Source of the DNA: Otis tarda
Lineage: Eukaryota > Chordata > Aves > Otidiformes > Otididae
NCBI GenBank assembly: GCA_026413225.1
Contig: CM048572.1
Location: 1,860,001 to 1,924,000, forward strand
Length of the DNA: 64,000 bases
Direction of reading: 5' to 3'
The notes under the pieces are model-generated. The model did not search any database, was not told the origin of the DNA, and saw only the letters and a program-made list of their open reading frames with translations. The translations under genes and the position numbers were made by a program. Numbering within the stretch: the first letter of the stretch is position 1; every line of letters starts with the position of its first letter. Of this stretch, positions 1 through 13,022 are shown piece after piece.

Positions 1-1045
1 CGTGCCTTTAGGTCAGAGTAGTCATTTCTAGGCACATGAACTGTTTCTAATAGGCATGAGAGAGCCAAAAGGGGAGAAGGGTGAGGGAAACTTGTATTTA
101 ATCTCCAAACATAGACTGTTAGTGTCTTTATGCTGTCCTAGAGGTGATGTATGGGCGCTGGTGCTGGAGCTTGGCACCGCCTAGGCGGATGGAGTCATGT
201 CTCTGAGAAGGGAGGAACAGTGATATTTTGCTTGGTTCTTCTGGTGGTTGCCTGACCACGGTTGGCGTATGAGACTGTGAAAAGTTCTTCATGATCTAGG
301 TGGATCTCCTTGGTAATACGTGAGAGCCAAGCAGTGTAGGAGTCAGGAAGGAATATACTCAACATAAAAAAGAAAGTTGACTTCCTCGGGGCACATCTGA
401 CTAGAGACTCCGTTTCCGAATACTTTCTGGCCTTCTTATAGCTCGATTTGAACAGTCCAGAAAACAAGAGCCGGTGCTGGGTAGGCCAAGGTGACTGTGT
501 CAGACCCTTCTCATTAGATACTCCTCTTAAAAACTTCTCCAGGAGACAGATAGAGAGGTGACTTCCTAGGAGGAAGCTTTAAGATTGACAGGTCCTGAAG
601 GACTTAATGTGCACATAACCCATAGGTCCATGTTTTTCAAGCATGAGGAAGAGGAGTACGGTTTCTGTGCCACATAGCCTAAATCTCCAGCCTCACGTCC
701 TAACGTACAGATCCGCAGTGTGAACATGCGTATGGACAAAGCATCTCTGGGAAACCCAGCGGCTATCGGAGTAGAGCTAAATCTGGGAACAGAAATTGCT
801 TCTGTGGTTGGTTGGTGGCTTTAATCCACAGCGTCCTGTGGCTGCGTGTTCTGGAGTTTAAGCACAAGTGTGATGGTAAACGATGTTGGCTTCTGATATG
901 TATGTATTATTTAGGGCCAGAAATTAAACTACTAAAATGTATTTAGATTTTGGTGTAGTGAATTTCTGTTAGGTGCACAACATTGTGGAATTCATATTAA
1001 TATTTAGTTTTGGTTTTGTGGTTTTTTTTCCCCCCTCCCATCCAG
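1..1045 (+). other. UQCC1: UQCC1 intron, 3' part (gene continues left of window)
   Basis: This stretch is intronic by position. It precedes a coding exon whose first two bases complete a codon begun in an exon outside the window. It ends in a T/C-rich tract (about 1021-1043) and the acceptor AG at 1044-1045. I looked for the preceding UQCC1 exon, which in human ends in a Phe-Phe-Leu-Arg stretch, and did not see it here. The remaining sequence shows no repeat or RNA gene I can recognise. Confidence 0.7.
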
Positions 1046-1103
1046 GGTGCCAAATGCCTGATACTTTGAATTCCTGGTTTCTAGTAGCCCAGCTTCACGT
1101 CTG
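1046..1103 (+). CDS. UQCC1: UQCC1 coding exon (58 nt), complex III assembly factor
   Basis: UQCC1 is the vertebrate homologue of yeast Cbp3. With UQCC2 it binds newly made cytochrome b in mitochondria at the start of complex III assembly. This exon reads (R)CQMPDTLNSWFLVAQLHV(W), close to the human segment with CQMPDTFNSWFL, and belongs to the ubiquinol-cytochrome c chaperone domain. The first two bases, GG, finish an arginine codon from the upstream exon. The last two, TG, are completed by the G that opens the next exon to give Trp. It is bounded by a polypyrimidine tract plus AG at 1044-1045 and a consensus donor GTAAGT at 1104. At 58 nt it is too short for ORF-based detection. The identity rests on the continuous match across this and the next four exons. 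Confidence 0.9.
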
Positions 1104-4100
1104 GTAAGTGAAAAGTGAAACAGTAATATAACTATTTTCAGGAAATAGGTGATATGTACCTTAGTGTGAGAAAAAGTATGCTCCGTGGTTATTGATAATA
1201 GTGGTTATATTCAGTTTACTAATTACTGAATTTTAGCAGTTTTCTACTAAAGAACAAAATGTCCCATAGAGAAGCTAACGTCTTTTACGTTTCTAAATTC
1301 CTCAGTAGTGGAATGGTCTTTGCCGTGAGTTTTCTAAAAGCCTTGCTCAGCCTATGCGGAAAAATCTTACTTGGGTGTTTTAGGAAAAGTTTAAATTTAT
1401 GTAAAAGTGGCTTAAATTGGGAGAATTTGTGGTGATTGAAGTTGCTACTTGTCAGAAGCATTTAACAAATTACAGCATTAGCATTTATTCTTTCACCTCT
1501 GAAACGTACATGCAGGTTGGTGAATGCCAGCTTGGCTACATGTTAAAGTATTTAACGTCTTAAACATTGAGCCTTTTCCTTTTTTCATTTGTGATTTTCA
1601 CATAGTAGCCAAAAAAAATCAGATTTTCATCTAGCATTACGTACTCGTGAAGGTCAGAGGGGTGCACAAGGGAGTACAGGAATTTTTTAAGTGCCACATC
1701 TTTCAGGAAACTGAGGTCCACGGACTGACATTCAGCTATCCAATGGCTGGAAGGAAGTTTGTGCTGAAATAGCTCCGCTTCGGCACAGACCCCTTGTTTC
1801 CTTGCCTCCTTTTTAGTCCTTCCCTCCTTTTAATTTCCTGCCTCCTCAATATATTGAAAGACAGGGCAGCTGATTTCACTAAAGAATGAATAAATTAGCA
1901 CAACCATTGAAATTATAACCAGTTAGTGAAATCAGTGGAATCAAGTAAGGAATACTCTTCAGATTTGCAATTTATTTATTTCTTAAAGCTCCCTGTGGAA
2001 GAAAGGCTATTAAAAATTAATTGATAAGGTAATCATTCATATCAATATTTGGAAAACTGCTACAATAAATATTCAAAACCAAACTGTAAGTGTCTGGGGA
2101 AAAGCAGAGAGGTAACACGAATCTGCAGAGAACACACCTTTTTTCTTCACATCATCCTGATTTCGCTTTGACAGGAAAATGTACCCTGTGATGCACAGCG
2201 TCAGATTCAAGATGTGTGATATTCTTTCATGACAGGCGTAAAAATAAACAAGAGGACTATGACAGATATGAAACTAGTATGTGATAGACACAAAAGTTCT
2301 AAGATCAAAGCTACATTGGAGAAGGCCAAGAGCTGCCGCACTACGAGCCAGTGATGTTAAGAAGACATTTAATGAGGCAGATTGCAGTATGGCGGAGAGG
2401 TTGGCGGTGTACTACAAAAGCAGGAAGGAACCAAATCCTTCTACTTCACATGACAGTGATGAAAATTCAAGGGTGGAGGTTAGCACTACGTGTGAATTTT
2501 TCCAGGGTTTATGTGCCAGGCTCCTCCATGTTCCTGGCAGCTTGACCGAAGGAGCGCTGTCATTCTGGACCACAGACAAGAGATCCAGTTTGATATTCCC
2601 GGATGCAGAGAGGCCTGTCATAGGACTGCTTACTGCCTGGGTCATTGGGAAATGCTGCAGACTTGGCTTGTGATTAGCTCAGTGACCAGGATCCTGCCGT
2701 GCCGTCATTTTGCTTTCACTGTCAGGTATATTGCTGTGTTCTCTGTGATTCTCTTTCTTCAATCAGTTTGACCTCAGGACGTGATTGATTGTCCTAGCTC
2801 TGGCAAGATCAAGGACATCCTACCCCTGTCTGAAGGTTCCAATACCTCTGTCTTTCCTGCTGGACCTTTTGCTTCAGAGGCTAGAAACCTTCCTGATCTG
2901 GTGGCCAGTGACTTGACCATGTAGATTCTGGTCACCGTCTGTTGAAGGGTTCCTGTTCCCCCTTGCAGTGCAGTCTAGATCACTTTCTGGTGTACTTCTT
3001 CCCTCTTCTTCAGAGTTCTAGTTTCAGCTGATTTAGAATGTCTCCTGGTGGTGGAGAAGGTGAGAATTTTTCCTGGTTTGGTAAATCCCAGCTCCTTTTT
3101 TGCTGTTGTCATTGTCGATCATGTTCTAGTCAACTGTGCTTCTGTGCTTTTTGCATCCCACCTTTTATAGACTTAAGGTGCTTCTCAGAGCATACGTTCT
3201 TGTGTTATGGGTTCTCGTGGGTCCTCTGTTTGAATCTCTGGCTCTTATTTCTGCTTGTCTGTGAACAGAGTTTTCCTGCTTACCTCCAGTCTGAAAGGGG
3301 GGAAATTCAGGCTCTTGTGTTTGGCCTCCGCTTTTGCTAACTTCTTTTAAGGTGATGTTCCTTTAGATCCGCTCCAGTGCCTTCCAGTGCAGTGCTCAAA
3401 TGATACTTAGAAAATCAGTCTATCGATATTCTTTCTTGAATGTCATGTTTTTGTAAGCTGTTTCTGTTACTTCACACCTTTCATGTCAGGAGGACTGTTT
3501 CTCTCACGTTTCTCTCGCATTTCTTTCTTTCAGAAGTCCAGACCTTTTAGAAAATCTCAAGTGATTAATCTCCACTGCTGGGTTTGCCTTTTCCCATACA
3601 GTGGCAGTCTCAATGGAGTATTGGCTGTGTCCAGAGCTGTTATGAAGCTGCCAAAGAGGTGACTTTGGTGACTGTACTAAAACATGTCTCGATGCAGGAT
3701 GTATCATGCAGGTACCTAGAGCTCCCTTCGTATTTTCACCACACCAAGTATGGTAACATCTCTGAAGTATTTAGAATCAAAATAGAGCAGTGCTACAATT
3801 CCTATTCTAAAAGGCTCAAAGATCTATTGCAAGAATTCATCTGAGCATTGTTTTTCATAAGGAAATCTGCGCTTGAGAAAGTGTTGATCAGTCTGAGAGA
3901 GTCCAGAGGAGAACAAGAGCCACCAAGTATGTAGAAAACATTTCCTTCAGGAAAAGATTTCTTAGATTTACAAAGAAAAGACTGAGGATACCATAGCATT
4001 TTGAAGTGTGCTGCTTCAGAAGAAAGGGAATAAACACTCTGTATTTTGTGGTAGAGAGGGCAGGGAGAAAGGAGTTTAAATTAAATCAGAGGAGTCTTGC

Positions 4101-7100
4101 TTGAGAGAGGTTTTAAGAACAAGTTTATCTGAAATGTCTTAGGCATTTAGTTGATCCTGCCTTAACATCAGGGAGCGGGCTGCATGGCCTGAGCAAAGGC
4201 AGCAGGGGAGCGGGAGGCTGCACAGCCAGGCTTGGTTCTGTTAGCGCGTGTCCCAGCAAAGACCTGCACGTGGGGAGCTTACTAGGCTGAGGCACAGGTT
4301 ATCATGCAAACCTGTCTAGGAAGAGTTCAGAATTCTGCTCGTAACCATTATTCATAGAAGTGTACATCACAACATATAGCTGATGACAAAGTCCATTCAG
4401 GAGCTTCCTTCTCCTGTCCTCCAAGTTGCCGGCCATTTGTGAATGGGTTGAACAGAACAAAGCCTTCCAAAATCGCTGTGGATACTTGTGTTGTTAAGCC
4501 GGAGTAATTTCTCTGAACAAGTATACCAAAGCCCCAGAAATAGCTGCTCTGGAGCAACTGAGGAAGCAGGAATGAGTGGCCAAGTGCAGAGGACAGGGGG
4601 AAGCTCTGAGCAGGCTTTGCCGTTAGAAGTATAACGCACCATCACACCGTGATTGCATGGCACCGAGCCACCTCACAGAGGTCGTCAGAGTGATGTCGAC
4701 TCGTGCTTCTGGTGTTGAAGCCAGCCTGTTGGCACTATGGCAATGCTGACAGAAGCAGTGGTGGCTGTGGCTGTTGTGGGAAACTGCTACATCGCATCTT
4801 AGATGGATCGAGTTACAGGTGCTCCTGTTCCTTTTCAGGCATCCTTTCATATAATTTCCTTCTCGCTCATCTCTCTGCGTAACTTAAATACAGCATAAAT
4901 TATCCAACCCAGCCAATGTCAGGTAGGCAGCTTTCTAAAGATAGTTTGGAATAATTTTGCTTTCATGGTTTGATGAAGATGTGTCAGTATTTGACTAAAC
5001 TGCAGAACAGATTCTGTGGTGAAATGATAAAATGTTTCACGGTCTGTTGATCTAGTTAGAAGGTTTATAGTCTTTAAAGAGCCTGTGTCTTTTAAACCTC
5101 AGACGGCAGGTGTAGTAACAAACTACCAAATTTTCAAATAAACTGCAAAATTCCATGATCTCACTCGTGGTGCTGCAGAACAGCTCTGTGACAGCACTAT
5201 GCATCCAAACACAGAGCTGCCTTTTAGGCTTTGTGGGCAGCAGGTTTTACTCTGAACGCGACTCCAGTCCTGCTCATCAGTGACTAATTGTTAGCTGTTG
5301 GTTCGTGCTCTGCTCTCTCCTCCTGCTTCACCACTACTGAATGCAGACTGGATAGCAACCAGTATTTATGCTCAGGAGGAGCTTTTCTTGCCAAGCCACT
5401 CTTTTTTTTTTTTCCTTCTTTTTTTTCCCCCCCTTCAGCTTGTGTGTTCAGCAAGAGAAGTATAAAAATGCTTTTCTTAGCCCAAATCTAGTCTTTTAAA
5501 CTGAGTCTTTTTCTCTTTGACTTGTTAAGAGGGGGTAAAAATTTGAGATGCAGTAACTCTTACTCATTAAATTTTTCATACAGCACAATTATGTAAATGC
5601 ACAAGAGGAACAAAGGTTTTGAAACTGGTGGAAGTAAGACACAACTTTTAAGCTCTTTGTGCATTTGTCTTGAGGAAGGACTGGTAACTGGATGGCTGTT
5701 CTCTGAGTTCTGGACCACGTTTTCACAGACTTCTGTAAGCAAGACAAGGATTCATTTCTTGGTGCGGTCTTAATTGCATTTGTTTGCTGGGATAGTGGTG
5801 CTGTTGACAGATACCAAGTTGTCACTGCCACAGTATAAACCTTGGGAATTCTTACACAGCTCTGTTTCCTGGGACAGAAGTTGCCCCAGTCTGCCCAGTG
5901 TTCCCATCGCTGACGGCTGCCCTTCCCCTTCTCTACCCGCCCTCTAGCCAGATTCTCTCAGTCACTCCACCCTTTGATCCTTGGTCTAGTTGTCGTGCCT
6001 CAGTCCCTCTCTCCAGTCTTCTGACCTCATTCCACCTGGCTTGTGTTGGAGCCTGATCCGTCTCTTGTATGGCCAGTGTCATCTTTGGAAGCTCTCCGTC
6101 TAGAAATCAAATTCTGGTCCGTAGGCTTTTCTTCTTTCAATTTTGGTGTCTCAGTTAAATGGCCCTTGGATGGGACAATGTATGGTTGTAATCAGAAAAA
6201 AGAATATAGGACTAACGCAGTTTTTGTTACCTTCGGTTTGTTTTCTCTCTTTGACTCATCGCTGCCAATAAGTTTGGTTCCTTTGCAGGTTAAAAAATAT
6301 CTTTCCTTTACTAATCAGTAGACAAGATAAAATTCATCATGAAGACTGGCATCTGTCCTCTCACAGGTTAGCTCAACAGGCAAGCTTCAAGGGTTTGCGA
6401 TTCTCCCTGTTGAGCTGGCGTTCACAGATCAACAGATACTTTCCATGCCTGTATGTCCACTGAAGAGGTGAAGAGATGAAAAAATCATTGTTTTTACCTC
6501 TTAACTCCTGTGGCACATTCAGTATTGTTGGTACGCGACTGCTTCAAAGCGGCTTCCAGCAGCTCTGCCCTGTTCCTTTTACGTAAGCTGTGAGAAGAAT
6601 TTCCTGTGAGCAGTTTCCCACCTGGAGCATGTCTCTGTGCAAAGCAGTGACTTCTTTCAGCTCCGGTGTTTGAGCATCAAGATAGAGTAACGCAGTCAAT
6701 CCTGGACAGGTATTTCTGACTCGCAGCGCAGGAGCAGAGCTGATTAGAGGGGTAGAGAAAGTGGGACTGGGGATGGGACTGGTCTCGTAGCTTAGTGAGG
6801 GATTAGCCAGTTCATGCTGTTTACAGATTTTGTAAAAGAGGCAAAGTAAAATTTTTGTTCTGATGATTTATTTTTTTAGACAGACCAGCAGCAGTGAAGT
6901 TGAAGTAGCTTTAAAGCTTAAAAAAAAGTAAAACAAATCAACCTGGTATTCTCGTTAGGATCCCACAAAGCACTTACAAACTTGTGAGTTCTTCGAGCAT
7001 GTGCGGCGTGTAGGGGTTTTGCCAAGCGGGTGGGTGTGTATCCAAAGGCCCTTGTAGCTGAAATAATTTAGGACATTGCTAATGTGAATTTGGGTGAAGT

Positions 7101-7512
7101 CTGTAGCTTGCTTAAGCTTTCACAGCTTGGCTGGTTCGGACTCTTAGAGCGCTTTAGTATACCAGGCTGAACGACAGCTGGCTTGTAGCCTAGCGTGAGC
7201 CAAGGCATTTGTTCCTGCTCCAGAGGCTGGGGAATTCAGGTTGCAGTACTGTTTGACTAGATTACAGTACTGCCAGCCAGAACAGAGTCCACTGTCACTC
7301 TTCCGGAGCCGGATTGGCCAAAATCCAGCAGAACAGAAAAGTTTGTGATAGTTCATTAAAAAAAAATATATATATCTTTCTATGTGTGTTTTTCATGATC
7401 ACAAAAACACATACTGTAAGAAGAATCTTAAATGAGCTGAAATGTATTTAATTTACTCTTTACATTTGAAGAAACACTGGAAGCTGTGAACATGGTGTTT
7501 ATGTTCTTGCAG
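1104..7512 (+). other. UQCC1: UQCC1 intron (6.4 kb)
   Basis: Bounded by donor GTAAGT at 1104 and acceptor AG at 7511-7512. No young CR1 copy is visible. A few T-rich runs occur (for example about 5401-5432), and there is an imperfect hairpin near 6350-6429, described separately. Open frames at 2281-2673, 3038-3340 and elsewhere have no recognisable domain and no supporting splice context. Confidence 0.75.
6350..6430 (+). other. Imperfect inverted repeat / hairpin in UQCC1 intron
   Basis: AGCTCAACAGG at 6370-6380 is perfectly complementary to CCTGTTGAGCT at 6406-6416, with a 25-nt loop. In RNA the stem extends by two G-U pairs and one G-C pair at its base (6367-6369 with 6417-6419). After an asymmetric internal loop, ATCTGT at 6351-6356 can pair with ACAGAT at 6424-6429. 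The whole structure is about 80 nt and lies in the sense orientation of UQCC1. The uninterrupted stem is about 14 pairs, shorter than a typical microRNA precursor, so this is recorded only as structure. Confidence 0.45.
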
Positions 7513-7621
7513 GATGTGCCTGGTACGCATGAAGCAGGAAGGTCGCACAGGCAAGTACATGTGCCGCTATATCGTTCACTGCATGTGGGAGGACGTTGAG
7601 CAGCGTGGTAAGGTGATGGGG
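7513..7621 (+). CDS. UQCC1: UQCC1 coding exon (109 nt)
   Basis: This exon opens with the G that completes the Trp codon from the previous exon, then reads MCLVRMKQEGRTGKYMCRYI and continues through the conserved MWEDVEQRGKVMG block, 36 whole codons. Human UQCC1 has nearly the same sequence here (MCLVRMKQEGRSGKYMCR, and MWEDVQQRGRVMG). This is the best conserved part of the Cbp3-type chaperone domain and the strongest single identifier of the gene in the window. The exon ends in phase 0 at glycine, with a perfect GTAAGT donor at 7622. The acceptor AG is at 7511-7512. The 17.8 kb intron that follows separates it from the next exon. Confidence 0.97.
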
Positions 7622-8852
7622 GTAAGTTGTCTTTGGTGTTGATTCACATCTTTCAATGCTTTTGTTACTCTGTGTGTCTTAGAAGAATGCCTAAGATCAT
7701 CCTGTAGCTGCTTGTTTGTTTCTTCAGTAGCTGAAGCTGGTGCATGTAGCCTGTGCTGACCATTCGTTCCCACAGCCGTACCGCCTGCTGTATTGAGCCA
7801 CTGGCCTTGTTTCTGAAACCGCCATGGCCTAGATGAAGATATTGATTTATCTGAAAGTAATTAATTTTCCACGTGGTTTGCCATGTGATTGCAGAAACAG
7901 ATGCTGCTGTAACAGACCAGGCATTTGTGGATGGGAATAAGCAGCTGAGGTAGGGAGAAACCTGCCTGGTGCCAAATGTAAAACTGCAACTTAAGTAATT
8001 CCAGCAGAGCTGTGAGTTGCCCCTGTGTCTAGGATGGTGAGTGAAGGGAAAGTTAAGGGACGAGGTTTTTATGTTAAGTTCCTGTACGTGACTATAACCA
8101 GTCATTAGTTAATTTTTCATTTTGGATTCTTAGGATACCTAGTCTTGATCACAAAAGAAGTGTTGTAAGGAGAGAGTAGCTCCAAGGACGGTTCGTTTGC
8201 AAGTTTGAAGGAAGAACTCGGTTGGATCTTTTTGTCCTGCCCTGAGGACACTAACCTGTGCGGGTTAGTTGTAATGATCATTTGTGGCCATAAAGTCTGT
8301 AAGAGAATTTCTCCAGCCTTGTGTGGGTCATAATCTTCAGTGAAGGCAGTGCAGAAGCAGTGGCAGTAGGAGGCTGTTTTCATAACCCCAGTATCACACG
8401 GGCGACAGGAGGGATGTCTATGTTCAGGGCACTCCTAGTGGGAGAATAGGGTTGGGAAAGATCTCCTGTGTTGTGGAAAAAGACAAGAATTGTTCAGTGA
8501 TTAAATAGAGGTTTGTCTGTGATTAAATTAAACTGTTGGAGAAGTGACATTTTTCACCTAGCAGTAATGGCACGTTGTCAAGTCTTAGTTGTCAGCCAGA
8601 TGACCAAGGGAGAGGCTGCTCGGGTATTCCTGTTGGTGACAAACGGCAAATTAGAATTTAGTATGTGATCACATTAGTAATTTAAGAAGTTTCTCTCTGA
8701 TCTTTTATTTTGTATGTGGTTTTAGAAAGTGTTGATTCTGGTGTAACTTCAGTTATTCCATCAATAAAGGCTTTTTTTCCCTAGTTATTGGGAATTTTGT
8801 AGCTTTACTGTGTTACAGCTTGCCTTTAAAGACAAATCATCTTCTTAATCTT

Positions 8853-9120
8853 AGAATCATAGAATCACAGAATGGTTTGGGTTGGAAGGGACCTTTAACG
8901 GCCACCCAGTCCAACCCCCCTGCAAGGAGCAGGGACATCTCCAAGCAGATCAGGTTGCTCAGAGCCCCGGCCAACCTGGCCTGGAATGTTTCCAGGGATG
9001 GGGCAGCCACCACCTCTCTGGGCAACCTGGGCCGGTGCTCCACTACGCTCAGCGTAAAAAATTTTTTCCTAATATCTGATCTAAATCTACCTCTCTCAAT
9101 TTTGAAACCAAACCTTCTTT
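8853..9120 (-). repeat. CR1 LINE 3' end, 5'-truncated, antisense
   Basis: The plus strand starts with the reverse complement of the CR1 terminal octamers (AGAATCATAGAATCACAG) and continues into TTGGGTTGGAAGGGACC, the diagnostic CR1 3' end. It then runs through the usual CR1 3' region (positions about 8920-9060). The match fades near 9120 in an AT-rich stretch, which is taken as the truncated 5' end. About 270 bp remain of an element several kilobases long, so it cannot move. Frames inside it are shadows. Confidence 0.92.
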
Positions 9121-11613
9121 TGGATTAAATCTAAATTCATGCATCTTAGAAATTTTTGGTACATTAATGAGCTTACATGAATTCTAATCTGGGAATCCCT
9201 GCTTTCCTGGTCAGAGGCCGTAAGGCAGTGTGAGTGAGCCTAGACAAACACCCCACCACCCTTTTGACCCTAGCTTTGCCATATATTAGCTAACCTCAAA
9301 TGCCATCTTATAGTTTTCCTTGCAGGATTTGAAGCAGCAGCAGACACCAGAGAGAAGCAAAGCTAGCTTTGCTGCCCTTACAAGCATGCAGAACTCAAAA
9401 GTGAAGCATGGTGTAAGTTAGACTTGAATTGAGATTTTTTTTCCGGTAAACTTTAAGGGAAAAACAGATAGTGCTTACAGTCAGCCCTTTGTAAAGGGAA
9501 GCACAGGCTTTCCATTTCTGCAAACTAAACTTTTCCGTTGCTCCCCAAAATCCCCCAAAGTGTAAAAGAAACGACCAGTATCCTTGTATTTTCGTCCAGT
9601 CTGGAGCCTCCGATGTTAATACATGCGTATTATAGCGGTATGGTTGCTGTATGATGCAGCTGTAGGAGATCTTAAGTTATTTGAATGCCATTCATTCTCT
9701 ACCTTGGCTGGGTAGGCATCTTTTCAGTTTATCCTTGAATTTAAGTTTCACGGTCTTTGTTTGTAATAGTGGTCATGCAGTGTAATAATGAGCATGCTTA
9801 GTTTGCAATGATATGATTCCTGTAATACACTTTTGACTGTAACCGAGTGTTAACATAGCTTTTATGTGGCGATAGCTGATGCTTAAGCGAGGTATGTACA
9901 CGTTTAAAGGCTTGATCTCAAAAACAGTTACATCTGTGTGTATATTTAATATCGTTTAGCTGCACAGAGGCCCACTGATTTTAATGGCTCCTTGTGAGAG
10001 AACGTGAACTCCTGAGGTAACGGCTAACTAGACCAGGCGCGGAGGGTGTGTAAGAGAGTGTGGTGAACTCTCCTCGATTGTAAACTTGGAAATTAGCACT
10101 GCTCTCTTCCCCGTAGTGTTTGCGAAGGCGTAGGGCTTTCATAATCTTTTAGTGATTTTTTTTTTTCCTTTCTTCTTTTAATTATTCGTAATCTTTCAGT
10201 CATTATTTTGTCAAGGTGAACGAACTTTTTAGTCTCTTCTGGCAGTATTTACTGTATGTTAGATGGTAATAATTTATGCATTGATGATTGAAGAGGTTAG
10301 CTGTTCCCTTGCTTCGTAACTAAGATGACAGTTAAATATGTCAAGATAAGAACAGCAAATAAAAAGAAGACATTAATGTTCCTCTGATGCTTTCAAATTT
10401 CAAAATCTGAGCCTTTCTCAAAAGTAAGTTAAATGAAAAGAAACTTTACTGAATACTTTTAGGGCACTAAGTTATCATCTGCATAGCTCCTGGGAGGTTA
10501 GGAAATTCCATTCCCTGCTTTTTCTCTCATGTGGGGTATCAAAGGTCAGCATTTAACTCCGATTTGTACGTTCCTGTATCGTGGTATAAGTGACGGAGCA
10601 CCTGTATGAAATTTCTGGTTGGATGCAATTAGTTCAACTTGTTGACAAAGCTTCAGTTCTTCAACTCGTTTCCATATCTAGCAACAATTCTAGCAACTTG
10701 ATGCAGAGAATGGATACGATATTCCTGAATTGATATTGACAGTGGATTAAAATATGCCGTCTGCTCTTAAATATACACGTTCATTGGAGCCAAAAGCGGT
10801 AGAAGGTAAGGCACTTTAACTGCTAATTTACATCAACTCCAGCTCCAAATGGAGTTTGTATTATTTCAAAACCTGGTTGTTAAAATTGCTGAAATCTAAA
10901 TCTCAGCTACAAAGTTTGGGGACCTGTTAGCCTGAGCTCCTTCAGCACTCCTGAATGTCGGCAAGAGTCAGAAAGCAAAACTTGACACAGCTGTAAAAAC
11001 ACACGGAGAGCCTGTGGCCTCAGCAAATTCTACTGGTGCAGGCATATTTCAGATATAAATTTTACTCTGCTGTCCCTCGTACTAATGAAGTCAGTTTCTT
11101 TTGGTGGGTTTGCAGCCAGGTGTGTCCAGTTTTGTGGCTAACCAGTGCTCTTTACTTAATTTTTCCACTAGTGACATTTCTATCAAACTTTAAAAACAAA
11201 CAGAAAAATTGGCTTGATGCAATGGCTCCAAGTGTTAATAGTAACATTAGGCTGAGTAAGAGACTTCCTTTCGAGCCTGCTTTGCCAGAGATCCCCACCT
11301 CGTGGTTCGCAGGGAATAAATTTACACCGTGCAAACTGGCAGCGGCCTGGTCGGTTTGTAAGGGGAATTCAGTCAGTCCCAGAAATTGTTGGTGTTTGTC
11401 TTCCTGCAGAGTTCTTCAGCAGCCTGAACATGAACCTTCCTGACCCGAGGGTTGTGTTTTACTGACTGTGTGTACGTAAAAGCAGTTGTTGTAAGTCGAA
11501 GTGTGTTTTAATACCCTTAGATGAAGCTGCAGGGTTGATCAGAAGGACTTGTAGATGCTGGAGTTCCCTGGAAGGGGATTTCAGCTGATAATCAGACAAT
11601 AGATATGAGGTTG

Positions 11614-11680
11614 AAAAAAAAAAAAAAAGAGCCACTCCCCCCCAAAAAACCCCAAACCCAAAAAACCAAACATAAAAACT
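11614..11680. repeat. A/C-rich low-complexity tract
   Basis: A run of 15 A (11614-11628) is followed by a C run and alternating blocks such as CCCCAAACCCAAAAAACC. It is simple sequence with no coding meaning. Confidence 0.8.
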
Positions 11681-13002
11681 ATCTGACACCCCTTCCCTGC
11701 CCCCTTCCCCTCCTCCAAGAACCCCACACTAATCCTTCTGGGTGCAAATTGCACGTTCTCTTAGAAACGTCAGCCGTTATTCAAATACCTGTAAATTGCT
11801 GTAGGCTCGTTTTACCAGCGTTACTCTTGTGTCTTGTGGTGACATTCTGCTTCTGAAATTAATACGTTTCTGAATTACTACATTATACCTATTTTTCAGT
11901 GCAAAATAACGATTCATTTTATAACCATACCTGTTCTAAAAGCTGCCAAAGACGTAAGAAAAGGAGGGGCTGTCAAGCTCAGCATGCCAAACTTGTTTTA
12001 ATTTATCTTAATCTCGCTTTCCTGGTTTCCCACCAGAGCACTCAGACCCCTGCCCCCTTGTTTCCAGGAACACATCGAGGTGTCTCTTGCATCCGTTTAC
12101 CGGCTCTGCTGTGCGCGGCACAATACAGGCTTTGTTACGCTTTTCGCCGGAGCTGTTTGTATCCACTGACCCGTAGTTTGCTCTCGGTTACGTTGCTGTT
12201 CATCTGAAGTAGCTCCGTCAGTCAGTAACGTGGCTCACACCGCAGTAACTGAGAGCAGGATTTAGCTCTGTGCCCTGGAGCACCATTTTCTGCCTTGATG
12301 CTCTTTCCGCAGTGGGAAGACTTCAGGTGATTCAAAATGCCGTTTTACCTAGCTACAGAACTCCCTAAACTTGATACAACTCAGTTATTCTTACCGTGGA
12401 GAGTGAAAAGTGACATTTCTAACTGAAGACTCGGGAATGATGGTCGGAGTGAGACAGGTAAGGTTCTAGAGCAGCTTTAGAGGCCGAGAGGACGAGGTGT
12501 AAAATTGGTAGAATTTTAAAATGGAGCTTGATCTTCGTGTGAATTGAACTGTTGCAGTTCAACTCCAGCGGGAAGCTCTGGTGCTTGAGTGCTCTGGGGG
12601 CCTTTTCAGGCCTGCCTCTGAAATCTGATGGGAGTCGTGGAGTCGGTCTGGGATGCACGGAACAGAAGCTGCGTTGTCGTGGGAGAACGGGGGCAGAGCT
12701 GGGGCTGGCGTGCGGTGCTGGCGGGAGCCGAGGTGGAGGAGGCGCACTGAATCGAAGCGTTACAGAGAGGGCTGTGATCTGTGTGAGGAAGTAGATTGGG
12801 ATACAAGATCGAGGACAGTGTTCAGTTGAAAAAGATTTTTATAAACCTGTAAAATTAAAGAGGAAAAATTTTAGTTTCAAATGGTCTGTATTTTCAAATG
12901 CATAACTTTACTAGGACATTTTAAGGAGAAAAATTTTATGAGTTTTTAAATTACTATTTCGAAAACATAATATATAAAATCTCTCCAGTTTTTAGTGTTC
13001 CC

Positions 13003-13022
13003 TTTTTTTAAAAAAAAAAAAA
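13003..13022. repeat. T7/A13 homopolymer junction
   Basis: Seven T are followed directly by thirteen A, forming a short AT palindrome. It is probably length-polymorphic and prone to sequencing error. Confidence 0.75.

Noticed and set aside
2281-2673. 130-codon open frame in a UQCC1 intron
   Set aside because: No ATG at its start, no recognisable domain, no splice signals fitting UQCC1, and the human gene has no exon here. Probably chance.
9325-9420. Possible cassette exon after a CAG at about 9326, ending before a GTAAGT-like site at 9413
   Set aside because: Splice-like ends occur, but the sequence has no counterpart in UQCC1. Without transcripts this cannot be separated from chance.
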